Virus record (IMG/VR): IMGVR_UViG_3300020202_000175
Location: 1 to 33,552 of that record
DNA: 33,552 nt
Strand: one strand, 5' to 3'
Origin: a virus
The notes under the pieces were generated by a model. That model did not search any database. It worked only from the letters and a program-made list of their open reading frames with translations, and was not told where the DNA came from. Every line of letters begins with the position of its first letter. Within the stretch, counting starts at the first letter, position 1. The position numbers and the translations under genes are program-made. Shown piece after piece: positions 1 through 5,536 of this stretch.

Positions 1-1
1 T

Positions 2-217
2 GCTGGCACGACCGAATATCCCGAGGGCATCACCGCATCTGACCATATTGCCCATGACATGAAGATGGGGCGGTTTCCTGAGCAGTCTTCGGTCGAAACG
101 TTCTTGGCAGAACGCAAAAAGGAATTGATCGAGAGGCTGAGAGAGTACGCCAAGGACTGGCGCGTCCGCGCTAGTGATGCCTCACCTGTTCTCGAAGCCA
201 TAGCCGCACTCGAATGA
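2..217 (+). CDS. Partial hypothetical protein (C-terminal 71 residues)
   Basis: An open frame runs from the window edge to TGA at 215-217, so the 5' end of the gene lies outside the window. The visible part reads AGTTEYPEGITASDHIAHDM, then a charged, probably helical stretch rich in Glu, Lys and Arg. I recognise no family. It is on the same strand as the NusG-like gene, which starts 37 bases later, so the two may be co-transcribed. The continuous frame and soluble, charged composition make it likely to be real, but its function cannot be stated. Confidence 0.6.
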   Translation, partial: AGTTEYPEGITASDHIAHDMKMGRFPEQSSVETFLAERKKELIERLREYAKDWRVRASDASPVLEAIAALE

Positions 218-254
218 CCCCAGCCATCACCAAGCGACAGCGCAGGAGGCCGCG

Positions 255-923
255 ATGACCTGGTATGCCGTCCGGACCAAACCTGGGGCGCAACTCCCTC
301 AGCGCGAATACGCCACAGAGACGACTGCGCTCGGCAAAGACGGAAAGCCACGAGGGAAGGGCTACCGCATCGTGCCTTCGCTCAACCCGAATATGTCGGC
401 CGTCGAAAAGGCCCTGAAAGATAAGGGCTTCATCTGCTACATGCCGGCAGACTTCAAAGTTGTCCGCAGCCGCACGAAAGCAAACAGCTACTCGTTGCGC
501 CGCTTCCCGCTGCTCCCTGGTTATCTATTCGTCCACGACATTCGGGACTGGGGAAAGCTTGAGGACGTTGCTGGCGTGGCAGGCTGGGTCCATGTGGACG
601 GCAAGCCGCTTGCGCTCAGTGTGACGGACTTCCTGCTGCTGCGCACGGTCGAGGCGAAGAACCAAGCTGCTGCCGATCAAGACCTCGCACGGCGGGCAAG
701 CGACGAAAAGGCCGCTGCGCGAAAGGCTACACTGAAGGCCGCGGCTCAGGTGAAGAAGAAGCTCTATGCGGGCAAACGCGTCAAGGTGCTGTGGGGCAAG
801 GATACGGGGCATGAAGCGGTCGTGGCTGGCTGGGCCGATGATGAACAGGTGCGGGTCATCTTCGATAGGCTGGAAGCGGCGGAATCGACAGTCTCGTTCG
901 ATGCGCTGAAACTGGTAGCATAA
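255..923 (+). CDS. NusG/RfaH-like transcription elongation (antitermination) factor
   Basis: This 222-residue protein has the plan of a NusG paralogue. The N-terminal NGN-type domain opens with TWYAVRTKPG (residues 2-11) and continues with a helix ending in EKALKDKGFICYMP (51-64) and the strand PLLPGYLFV (85-93), a hallmark of NusG/RfaH proteins. A charged linker (about 131-167) leads to a KOW-like segment (YAGKRVKVLWGKDTGHEAVV, 171-190). Such proteins bind the RNA polymerase clamp and suppress pausing or termination. Residues about 17-47 look like an insertion between the first strand and first helix relative to host NusG. The start has a good ribosome site (CAGGAGG, 8 bases before ATG). Placed just before the tRNA/rtcB unit, it could act as a phage antiterminator; that role is inferred. 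Confidence 0.8.
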   Translation: MTWYAVRTKPGAQLPQREYATETTALGKDGKPRGKGYRIVPSLNPNMSAVEKALKDKGFICYMPADFKVVRSRTKANSYSLRRFPLLPGYLFVHDIRDWGKLEDVAGVAGWVHVDGKPLALSVTDFLLLRTVEAKNQAAADQDLARRASDEKAAARKATLKAAAQVKKKLYAGKRVKVLWGKDTGHEAVVAGWADDEQVRVIFDRLEAAESTVSFDALKLVA

Positions 924-1016
924 TGCGGTGTTCTGCTTGCGTTCCCCGGCTGATTCCGCTAGACGGACGCCATGATCCGCAACGCGCAGAAAGACCGACC
1001 GCGACCCACGCCCTAT

Positions 1017-1095
1017 CAGGGCGTAGGGGAGCTTGGCCGTCCCCGCGTGACTTGGAATCACGAGATCGCTGGTTCGAATCCAGCCGCCCTGACCA
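1017..1095 (+). tRNA. tRNA-Pro (anticodon TGG)
   Basis: A full cloverleaf can be drawn. The acceptor is CAGGGCG (1017-1023) with CGCCCTG (1085-1091), the D stem GGGG/CCCC, the anticodon stem CGTGA (1046-1050) with TCACG (1058-1062), and the T stem GCTGG/CCAGC around TTCGAAT. The discriminator is A1092 and CCA is encoded at 1093-1095. The anticodon loop is CTTGGAA, giving anticodon TGG. The C1-G72 pair and A73 are typical of bacterial proline tRNAs. The base after the anticodon is A, where proline tRNAs normally carry G37. It is the first of three tRNAs upstream of rtcB. Confidence 0.88.
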
Positions 1096-1126
1096 ACCTC
1101 TATCGACGGCAACGAGCGTAGCGTAT

Positions 1127-1203
1127 CGCTGCGTAGCTCAGCCGGATAGAGCATCAGACCCCGAATCTGAAGGTCGCGAGTTCAACTCTCGCCGCAGCGT
1201 CCA
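1127..1203 (+). tRNA. tRNA-Arg (anticodon CCG)
   Basis: The cloverleaf has acceptor CGCTGCG (1127-1133) with CGCAGCG (1193-1199), D stem GCTC/GAGC, anticodon stem TCAGA (1154-1158) with TCTGA (1166-1170), and T stem GCGAG/CTCGC around TTCAACT. CCA is encoded at 1201-1203. The loop is CCCCGAA, so the anticodon is CCG (Arg, codon CGG). Two positions are odd: position 33 is C instead of the near-universal T, and the discriminator (1200) is T where arginine tRNAs usually have A or G. The stems are perfect, so it is probably expressed, but decoding efficiency is uncertain. Confidence 0.85.
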
Positions 1204-1277
1204 TCCCGCTTCGTTCAGCGGCAGGACGCCGGAATTTGACTCCGGAAACCGTGGTTCGACTCCATGAGCGGGAACCA
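1204..1277 (+). tRNA. tRNA-Gln (anticodon TTG)
   Basis: The acceptor TCCCGCT (1204-1210) pairs with AGCGGGA (1267-1273). The D stem GTTC/GGAC has one wobble. The anticodon stem CCGGA (1229-1233) pairs with TCCGG (1241-1245) around ATTTGAC, giving anticodon TTG (Gln). The T stem CGTGG/CCATG flanks TTCGACT. The discriminator is A1274 and CCA is at 1275-1277. The weak T1-A72 first pair is typical of glutamine tRNAs. The gene abuts the CCA of the arginine tRNA with no spacer, and rtcB starts 19 bases after its 3' end. Confidence 0.87.
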
Positions 1278-1296
1278 TCCCCCGAAAGAGACCAAC

Positions 1297-2622
1297 ATGC
1301 GCAAGTTTACACAGACTGACGAACGCGCCCGCGAGCTTTGCCTTGCCGCCGGCATCGATCCCGATAGCCGAGTAGGTGAGGGCCGCGGTATGCCTGCCTG
1401 GTGCACGTTCCGCGATGTCGCGCGGCAGGAGCAGGTATTGAAGGAGGCGGCCGAACTCGAATTGCCGCCACAGGCGCCAGAGTACCAGAACGCGCCGCTG
1501 AAGGTGTTCGGCGAGCATGACGAGGGCACACTTGCCCAGATGCGCAACTGCATGGCGGTCGGCAATGTCGTCGCCGGCACGATCTGTGCAGACGGTCATC
1601 TCGGCTATGCCCAGCCGGTCGGCGGAGTCATCGCCTACGAAGGACAAATCAGCATCTCCGGCGTCGGCTTCGACATCGGTTGCGGCAACATGGCCACCCG
1701 GCTCGATACGCCGTTCTCAGCTATTCAGGACCGCGTTCCGGAGATCATCCGCGACGTGGCGCGCATCATCTCCTTCGGCGTCGGCCGCACGAATGACGAG
1801 CGCGTGGAACACGAACTGCTTGACGATGTGGAAGCCTGGCGCGCGTCTGACCGCGAGGACTATCGCGCCAAGGCCGCCGCCCAGCTCGGCACGGTCGGCT
1901 CCGGCAACCACTACGTGGATCTGATGCGCGACGAGGAAGGGCTTGTCTGGATCGGCGTTCACTTCGGCTCGCGCGGTCTCGGGCATTCCAGCGCCACGAA
2001 GTATCTGAAGGCTGCCGGTGGCAAGGATGGAATGAACGTCCCGCCTGCGCTCATCAACGAGGCCAGCGAGATCGGGCAGCGCTATATCGCGGCTATGGAG
2101 CTTGCCGGGCGCTACGCCTACGCCGGTCGCGAATGGGTGTGCGAGCGCGTGCGCAAGATCATCGGCGGCACCGTGACCGACATGGTGCACAACCACCACA
2201 ATTACGCTTGGCGTGAGCGCCACGGCGACCGCGACCTTTGGGTTGTGCGCAAGGGTGCCACGCCTGCCTTTCCGGGCCAGCGCGGTTTCGTCGGCGGCTC
2301 TATGGGCGACGATGCGGTCATCATCGAAGGCGTGGACAGCGAGGAGGCTCGCGCGTCCCTCTACTCGACTGTGCACGGCGCCGGCCGCTTGTTCGGCCGC
2401 AAAGAGGCAAAGCGACGCTTCCAGCGAGATGAAATGGAGCGCTGGCTGCAGGAGCGCGGCGTAACGCTTATCGGTGCCGACCTGGACGAAAGCCCGATGG
2501 CCTATCGCCGGCTCCCGGAAGTGCTCGCGCATCACAGCGCATCGACCAGGGTGCGGCATACTCTTCGCCCGTTTGCGGTAGCAATGGCGGGCGCCAACGA
2601 GTTCGATCCGTTCAAAGACTGA
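1297..2622 (+). CDS. rtcB: RtcB-type RNA-splicing/repair ligase
   Basis: RtcB joins RNA ends carrying 2',3'-cyclic phosphate or 3'-phosphate to 5'-OH ends, using GTP and Mn2+. All signature motifs are present in the 441-residue product: DIGCGN (126-131, metal ligands), GSGNHYVDL (201-209), HFGSRGLGH (222-230), HNHHN (298-302), RKGATPA (318-324), GSMGD (334-338) and HGAGR (360-364), whose His is the guanylylated nucleophile in the family. Length and motif spacing suggest a full, active enzyme. An in-frame ATG at 1264 lies inside the tRNA-Gln gene, so ATG 1297, preceded by a purine-rich AAAGAG, is the better start. No archease gene is seen nearby. Its position right after three tRNA genes suggests repair of cleaved tRNAs during infection (inference). 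Confidence 0.93.
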   Translation: MRKFTQTDERARELCLAAGIDPDSRVGEGRGMPAWCTFRDVARQEQVLKEAAELELPPQAPEYQNAPLKVFGEHDEGTLAQMRNCMAVGNVVAGTICADGHLGYAQPVGGVIAYEGQISISGVGFDIGCGNMATRLDTPFSAIQDRVPEIIRDVARIISFGVGRTNDERVEHELLDDVEAWRASDREDYRAKAAAQLGTVGSGNHYVDLMRDEEGLVWIGVHFGSRGLGHSSATKYLKAAGGKDGMNVPPALINEASEIGQRYIAAMELAGRYAYAGREWVCERVRKIIGGTVTDMVHNHHNYAWRERHGDRDLWVVRKGATPAFPGQRGFVGGSMGDDAVIIEGVDSEEARASLYSTVHGAGRLFGRKEAKRRFQRDEMERWLQERGVTLIGADLDESPMAYRRLPEVLAHHSASTRVRHTLRPFAVAMAGANEFDPFKD

Positions 2623-2668
2623 TGCGCTCGATTTGTTGCACAAACGGAAAGGGAACGTTGTGCGCCTA

Positions 2669-2697
2669 TTGACGAACGCTTTTTCAGCGTTTAGATT
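2669..2697 (+). promoter_or_regulatory. Candidate sigma70-type promoter with inverted repeat in the spacer
   Basis: TTGACG (2669-2674) and TAGATT (2692-2697) are separated by exactly 17 bases. The spacer consists of a 6-base inverted repeat, AACGCT (2675-2680) and AGCGTT (2686-2691), around TTTTC. A protein bound there would cover the promoter, so it could be an operator. The alternative reading, a weak rtcB terminator, is less likely because no T-run follows the hairpin. It lies 47 bases after rtcB and upstream of the hairpin-rich leader of the small genes. Confidence 0.5.
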
Positions 2698-2720
2698 CGC
2701 GAAAAGGGTGATTTGCGGAC

Positions 2721-2794
2721 GACTGGGGAACACCCCGGTCCATTATGCGAGGATGCTCACCGCCTCGTGCCTTCAGCGGCACTTTGCCCAAAGT
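2721..2794 (+). other. Run of adjacent hairpins in the leader of the small-gene cluster
   Basis: Successive perfect or near-perfect hairpins fill this stretch: GACTGGGG/CCCCGGTC with loop AACA (2721-2740, one wobble), CGAGG/CCTCG (2748-2767), GTGCC/GGCAC (2767-2782) and ACTTT/AAAGT (2781-2794). The last three touch or overlap by one or two bases, so some may be mutually exclusive folds. The next element (2795-2867) follows directly. Together they make almost the whole leader between the candidate promoter and the ATG at 2874 foldable. Confidence 0.45.
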
Positions 2795-2867
2795 TTGCCC
2801 GCCACAGCCTCAACAGTCTGAGAGACGAAAATCGTCAAAGGAAAAGGAGCCGCTAGCTGGCGGGCAA
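2795..2867 (+). repeat. Structured repeat element, copy A (TTGCCCGCC arms)
   Basis: The ends TTGCCCGCCA (2795-2804) and TGGCGGGCAA (2858-2867) are perfect 10-base inverted repeats. Inside are a hairpin GACGA-AAA-TCGTC (2824-2836) and a smaller CTCA/TGAG (2809-2822). A second copy lies at 3105-3173 with the same closing arms and an internal hairpin at the matching place. Both share AAGGAGC followed by an AGCTGGCGGGCAA end. This copy ends 6 bases before the ATG at 2874, so it could be a translation-controlling leader element. Confidence 0.6.
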
Positions 2868-2873
2868 TCCCTC

Positions 2874-3092
2874 ATGACCAACATCGTTGAGCTAGAGCCC
2901 CAGGAGCTAGGCGAGAACTTCCGCTTCGACCCCGACAGGATTCTCGAAGAGGCAAAGGGCCAAGGCTTCGAAACACTCGTCATCATGGGCCAGAAGCCGG
3001 ACGGCGAAATCTGGGTATCTGGCAACGCCAATCGCGGCGAGATGCTGATGCTCATCGAGGCCGCAAAATACGATGTCGTGTTTGGGGCGTAA
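2874..3092 (+). CDS. Small hypothetical phage protein
   Basis: This 72-residue product begins MTNIVELEPQELGENFRFDP and ends with an alternating hydrophobic/charged pattern (ILEEAKGQGFETLVIMGQ, then GEIWVSGN and LMLIEAAKYDVVFG). That resembles small phage and prophage proteins of about 70 residues with a strand-strand-helix core, whose function is unknown. The frame stays open upstream to 2745, but that part lies in the hairpin leader and has no plausible ribosome site, so ATG 2874 is preferred. No strong Shine-Dalgarno lies at normal distance; AAAAGGAGC sits about 24 bases upstream inside element A. Structure-dependent initiation is therefore possible. Confidence 0.65.
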   Translation: MTNIVELEPQELGENFRFDPDRILEEAKGQGFETLVIMGQKPDGEIWVSGNANRGEMLMLIEAAKYDVVFGA

Positions 3093-3104
3093 GCCCTAAC
3101 TGAA

Positions 3105-3173
3105 TTGCCCGCTACAACGCGCTCTCACACTTCGCTGACGAACGTCATCAAGGAGCGGCAAGCTGGCGGGCAA
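3105..3173 (+). repeat. Structured repeat element, copy B (TTGCCCGC arms)
   Basis: The left arm TTGCCCGCTA (3105-3114) pairs with TGGCGGGCAA (3164-3173). The pair that is C-G in copy A is T-G here, a pairing-preserving change. The internal hairpin is TGAC-GAAC-GTCA (3136-3147), in the place of the GACGA/TCGTC hairpin of copy A. The shared AAGGAGC and AGCTGGCGGGCAA blocks follow. ACC and five T residues come directly after the closing arm, so the element could also act as an attenuator. The next gene starts at 3195. Confidence 0.6.
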
Positions 3174-3194
3174 ACCTTTTTGCAGGAGCGCGAT

Positions 3195-3377
3195 TTGCCC
3201 TCGTCTTCCCCGGCTCAGGCCCGATTCATGGCCGCTGCTGCCGCTCACAATCCACAGTTCGCCAAGAAGGTAGGCGTGCCCCAGTCTGTCGCCCGAGAGT
3301 TCAATGAGGCCGACAAGCGCAAGGAAGGCGTGCGGAAGGTCGCGCGCGCGATCGTAGGAGACCGCAAGCATGGCTGA
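3195..3377 (+). CDS. Small basic hypothetical phage protein (TTG start)
   Basis: The start is chosen as TTG 3195 because CAGGAG sits 6 bases upstream; the first in-frame ATG (3228) has no comparable ribosome site, and the frame's upstream ATG at 3105 lies in repeat element B. The 60-residue product contains SPAQARFMAAAAAHNPQFAK and VPQSVAREFNEADK, a pattern seen in small phage/prophage proteins of unknown function. The lysine- and arginine-rich C-terminus ends KVARAIVGDRKHG, resembling the end of the next gene product. The stop overlaps the next start by 8 bases (ATGGCTGA), which suggests translational coupling. Confidence 0.6.
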   Translation: MPSSSPAQARFMAAAAAHNPQFAKKVGVPQSVAREFNEADKRKEGVRKVARAIVGDRKHG

Positions 3378-3633
3378 GTTGACCGGCGAGCGCCGCAAGA
3401 ACCTGCCGACTTCTGAATTTGCCATGCCGGATGAGCGTAAATACCCGATCGACACTCGCGGTAGGGCCGCGAACGCCAAGGCCCGTGCCGAGCAGCAGTT
3501 CAAGAGGGGCAATCTCTCCGAGTCCGAAAAGGCCCGCATAGACGAAAAGGCGAACCGTCTTCTGTACGGCTCGTCCAAGGCTCCGAGCGACGGCGCGAAG
3601 AAGGTCGCTTCGGCGATGGTCGGCAAGCGCTGA
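3370..3633 (+). CDS. Small hypothetical protein, DUF6582-like
   Basis: The 87-residue product begins MAELTGERRKNLPTSEFAMP and continues DERKYPIDTRGRAANAKARA. The sequence LP-S-FA-P followed by KYPI and a run of Ala/Arg resembles the small phage domain often listed as DUF6582, which precedes an alanine-rich helix. I judge this from memory only. The C-terminus GAKKVASAMVGKR echoes the end of the previous protein. The gene overlaps its upstream neighbour by 8 bases and the following fibre-cassette gene by 1 base, so all three should be translated from one message. Function unknown. Confidence 0.65.
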   Translation: MAELTGERRKNLPTSEFAMPDERKYPIDTRGRAANAKARAEQQFKRGNLSESEKARIDEKANRLLYGSSKAPSDGAKKVASAMVGKR

Positions 3634-3974
3634 TGTACGCCCACGGCGGCCTGCAACAGCGGTTCCGCGATATTGCGGGAACTGCCTACGACTGGAACGG
3701 CGATATGATCGCCGCGTCCGAATTGCTGACCGGCGAAACGGGCGGCGACGCCAACGCGCACTTGTTCCGCCTCTGCAAGGCTGCCACCGGCTCGAATGAA
3801 CCTGACCTTCCCGGTCAGATCGCCGCCTATGCCGCCATGTTCGGGGCAACCAACTGGTCCTCCTGCGGATATGACAACTGGCCTGCCGCTTGGAATTCCA
3901 GCGGCACGCTGTTGCTGCAGGACGGGACCAACATTCTCCTTCAAGACGGCTCTGCCATCCTCCTGGAGCAATAG
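3633..3974 (+). CDS. Hypothetical protein heading the first fibre cassette
   Basis: This 113-residue protein starts at an ATG overlapping the previous TGA by one base and stops directly before the large fibre gene. The first 70 residues look helical (LQQRFRDIAGTAYDWNGDMI). The C-terminus is a short beta-repeat: LLLQDGTNILLQDGSAILLE contains two copies of LLQDG followed by a hydrophobic pair. Such repeats are common in fibre-associated or baseplate-type adaptor proteins. Its position suggests it connects fibres to the tail or assists their assembly, but no family is recognised. Confidence 0.65.
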   Translation: MYAHGGLQQRFRDIAGTAYDWNGDMIAASELLTGETGGDANAHLFRLCKAATGSNEPDLPGQIAAYAAMFGATNWSSCGYDNWPAAWNSSGTLLLQDGTNILLQDGSAILLEQ

Positions 3975-5513
3975 ATGAGCGCCAAGGTAACCGACCTGCC
4001 TGCTGGTGTAGCCAGCGGGGCGATCTTCTATGCCGTCAACGGCTCGGCCGACCACAAGGTTACGGGCGGCGCGGCCAATGGCGTCGCTACGCTCGATGCA
4101 GCCGGCAAGCTTCCCGCCGCGCAGAGCGTGACCGGCGCGCTGACCTACAAAGGCGATTGGAACGCCTCAACAAACACCCCGACGCTGGCCAACGGTGTAG
4201 GCAGTCTGGGTGACACCCACATCGTCAAGGTCGCGGGGACCCAGAACCTCGGTGGCGGCAGCGCGAGCTACGCTGTCGGTGACATGCTCGTCTACGATGG
4301 GGCGGAGTGGGATCATTTCCAGTCTGGCTCTTTCGTTGTTCCCGCTGGAGCCAACCCAACCGCGCAGGTCGGTCTTACCGCAGCAAACGGTGCCGCTGCC
4401 ACATTCATGCGCTCCGATGCGGCGCCGCCGATCAGCCAGGCGATCGCGCCGCAATGGTCGGCAATGCACACGTTTGTGCTTGCGGGAAGCGCGTCGCAAT
4501 CGACGCTGCGCCTGGGCGGGCTCAATCCCTATTTCGAATTCTTTTCGCCGAACGCCCCTACCGACGAGAAGAAATGGATTTGGCGGATTCCGTCGCCGAC
4601 CACGTTCGCTTTCAGCGCGTTCAGCGACACGGGCATTGTCATCCGTGATGCCTACAGGATCACGCGCGCCGCCGGCGAAATTGCGCAGCACGACTTTCTC
4701 ACCGCCAACACCGTCCGGGTCACCATCAACTCCGGCGGCGTCGGCATCGGCACTCCGACGCCCCATGCGCCGCTGCAGACCGACAATGGCATCGTCAATC
4801 GCAAGATCGTGATTTTCGAGGCGGCCAACAACGATCACCAATATTACGGGTTCGGCGTCAACAGCAACGTCTTGCGGTACCAGACGAGCGGCACCACGGC
4901 TTCGCATGTGTTCTATGCCGGGGCGAGTGCATCCGCTTCGAATGAACTCTTCCGGATTTGGGGGACGGGCGGGTTCCTGTCTTCCGCTGCCGGCCAGGTC
5001 ATCACTGGGGTCGACGGAAATAAATTGTGGCTGGGGAAATATTCCTCCGGGACCGGACACAATAATGCTCCGACCTCGATAGGCGCGGAATCCACTTACC
5101 TCCAGATCGGCGGCCGTGAATACGGCAACAACGGCTTCGGCGGCATCGGCTTCAGCTATGTTTCCGCTCCGACCGATCATCCCGCAGTCTGGATCGGTTG
5201 GGAAGAGCGCAACACCGCCGGCAATACCAACGGCGATTTCATAATCGCCACGCGCTCGGTCACCACAAACACCGCGCCGACCGAGCGCCTTCGCGTCACG
5301 AACCTCGGCGCCCTCGCGGTTGGCGGGATGGCGAACACTGGCACGAATGGCCAAGTGCTGACGAGCACTGGCCCCGGTACTCCCCCGGCCTGGACGACGC
5401 TCCCGAAAGCAGCGGCGCAGGCCAACAGCACGGCTACCGACATCGCCGGGATCGTGGCCGACTTCAACAGCCTCCTGGCCAAATTGCGAACGGCTGGCCT
5501 ACTGGCCACGTAA
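3975..5513 (+). CDS. Tail fibre protein 1
   Basis: The 512-residue protein is rich in Gly, Ala, Ser, Thr and Asn, as expected for a trimeric fibre. Residues about 55-115 (GALTYKGDWNASTNTPTLAN, then GDMLVYDGAEWDHF) match a common phage-fibre carbohydrate-binding-like module. Residues about 349-446 are one copy of a repeat also present twice in the next fibre (core STYLQIGGREYGNNGFGGIG). The extreme C-terminus, ADFNSLLAKLRTAGLLAT, is nearly the same as the end of fibre protein 3 and is probably a trimerisation cap. A Shine-Dalgarno (CTGGAG) precedes ATG 3975. Its role would be host recognition at the cell surface. Confidence 0.85.
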   Translation: MSAKVTDLPAGVASGAIFYAVNGSADHKVTGGAANGVATLDAAGKLPAAQSVTGALTYKGDWNASTNTPTLANGVGSLGDTHIVKVAGTQNLGGGSASYAVGDMLVYDGAEWDHFQSGSFVVPAGANPTAQVGLTAANGAAATFMRSDAAPPISQAIAPQWSAMHTFVLAGSASQSTLRLGGLNPYFEFFSPNAPTDEKKWIWRIPSPTTFAFSAFSDTGIVIRDAYRITRAAGEIAQHDFLTANTVRVTINSGGVGIGTPTPHAPLQTDNGIVNRKIVIFEAANNDHQYYGFGVNSNVLRYQTSGTTASHVFYAGASASASNELFRIWGTGGFLSSAAGQVITGVDGNKLWLGKYSSGTGHNNAPTSIGAESTYLQIGGREYGNNGFGGIGFSYVSAPTDHPAVWIGWEERNTAGNTNGDFIIATRSVTTNTAPTERLRVTNLGALAVGGMANTGTNGQVLTSTGPGTPPAWTTLPKAAAQANSTATDIAGIVADFNSLLAKLRTAGLLAT

Positions 5514-5536
5514 ACCACCTCTGGGATTTAAAGACC

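Noticed and set aside
924-981. Possible fourth, degraded tRNA (TGCGG/CCGCA ends, inner hairpin TCCG/CGGA) before tRNA-Pro
   Set aside because: No T-arm consensus or anticodon arm can be drawn; only scattered hairpins.
525-1154. Long minus-strand open frame across the NusG-like gene and tRNAs
   Set aside because: It is antisense to a clear NusG-like protein and a tRNA, and its protein sequence looks random.
1717-2733. Long minus-strand open frame opposite rtcB
   Set aside because: It is a high-GC shadow of rtcB, whose motifs are complete on the plus strand.
2633-2821. 62-codon plus-strand frame in the hairpin leader
   Set aside because: It starts at TTG without a ribosome site and crosses the promoter and hairpins.
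4167-5354. Long minus-strand open frame opposite fibre 1
   Set aside because: The plus-strand frame has recognisable fibre repeats; the antisense one shows no protein-like pattern.
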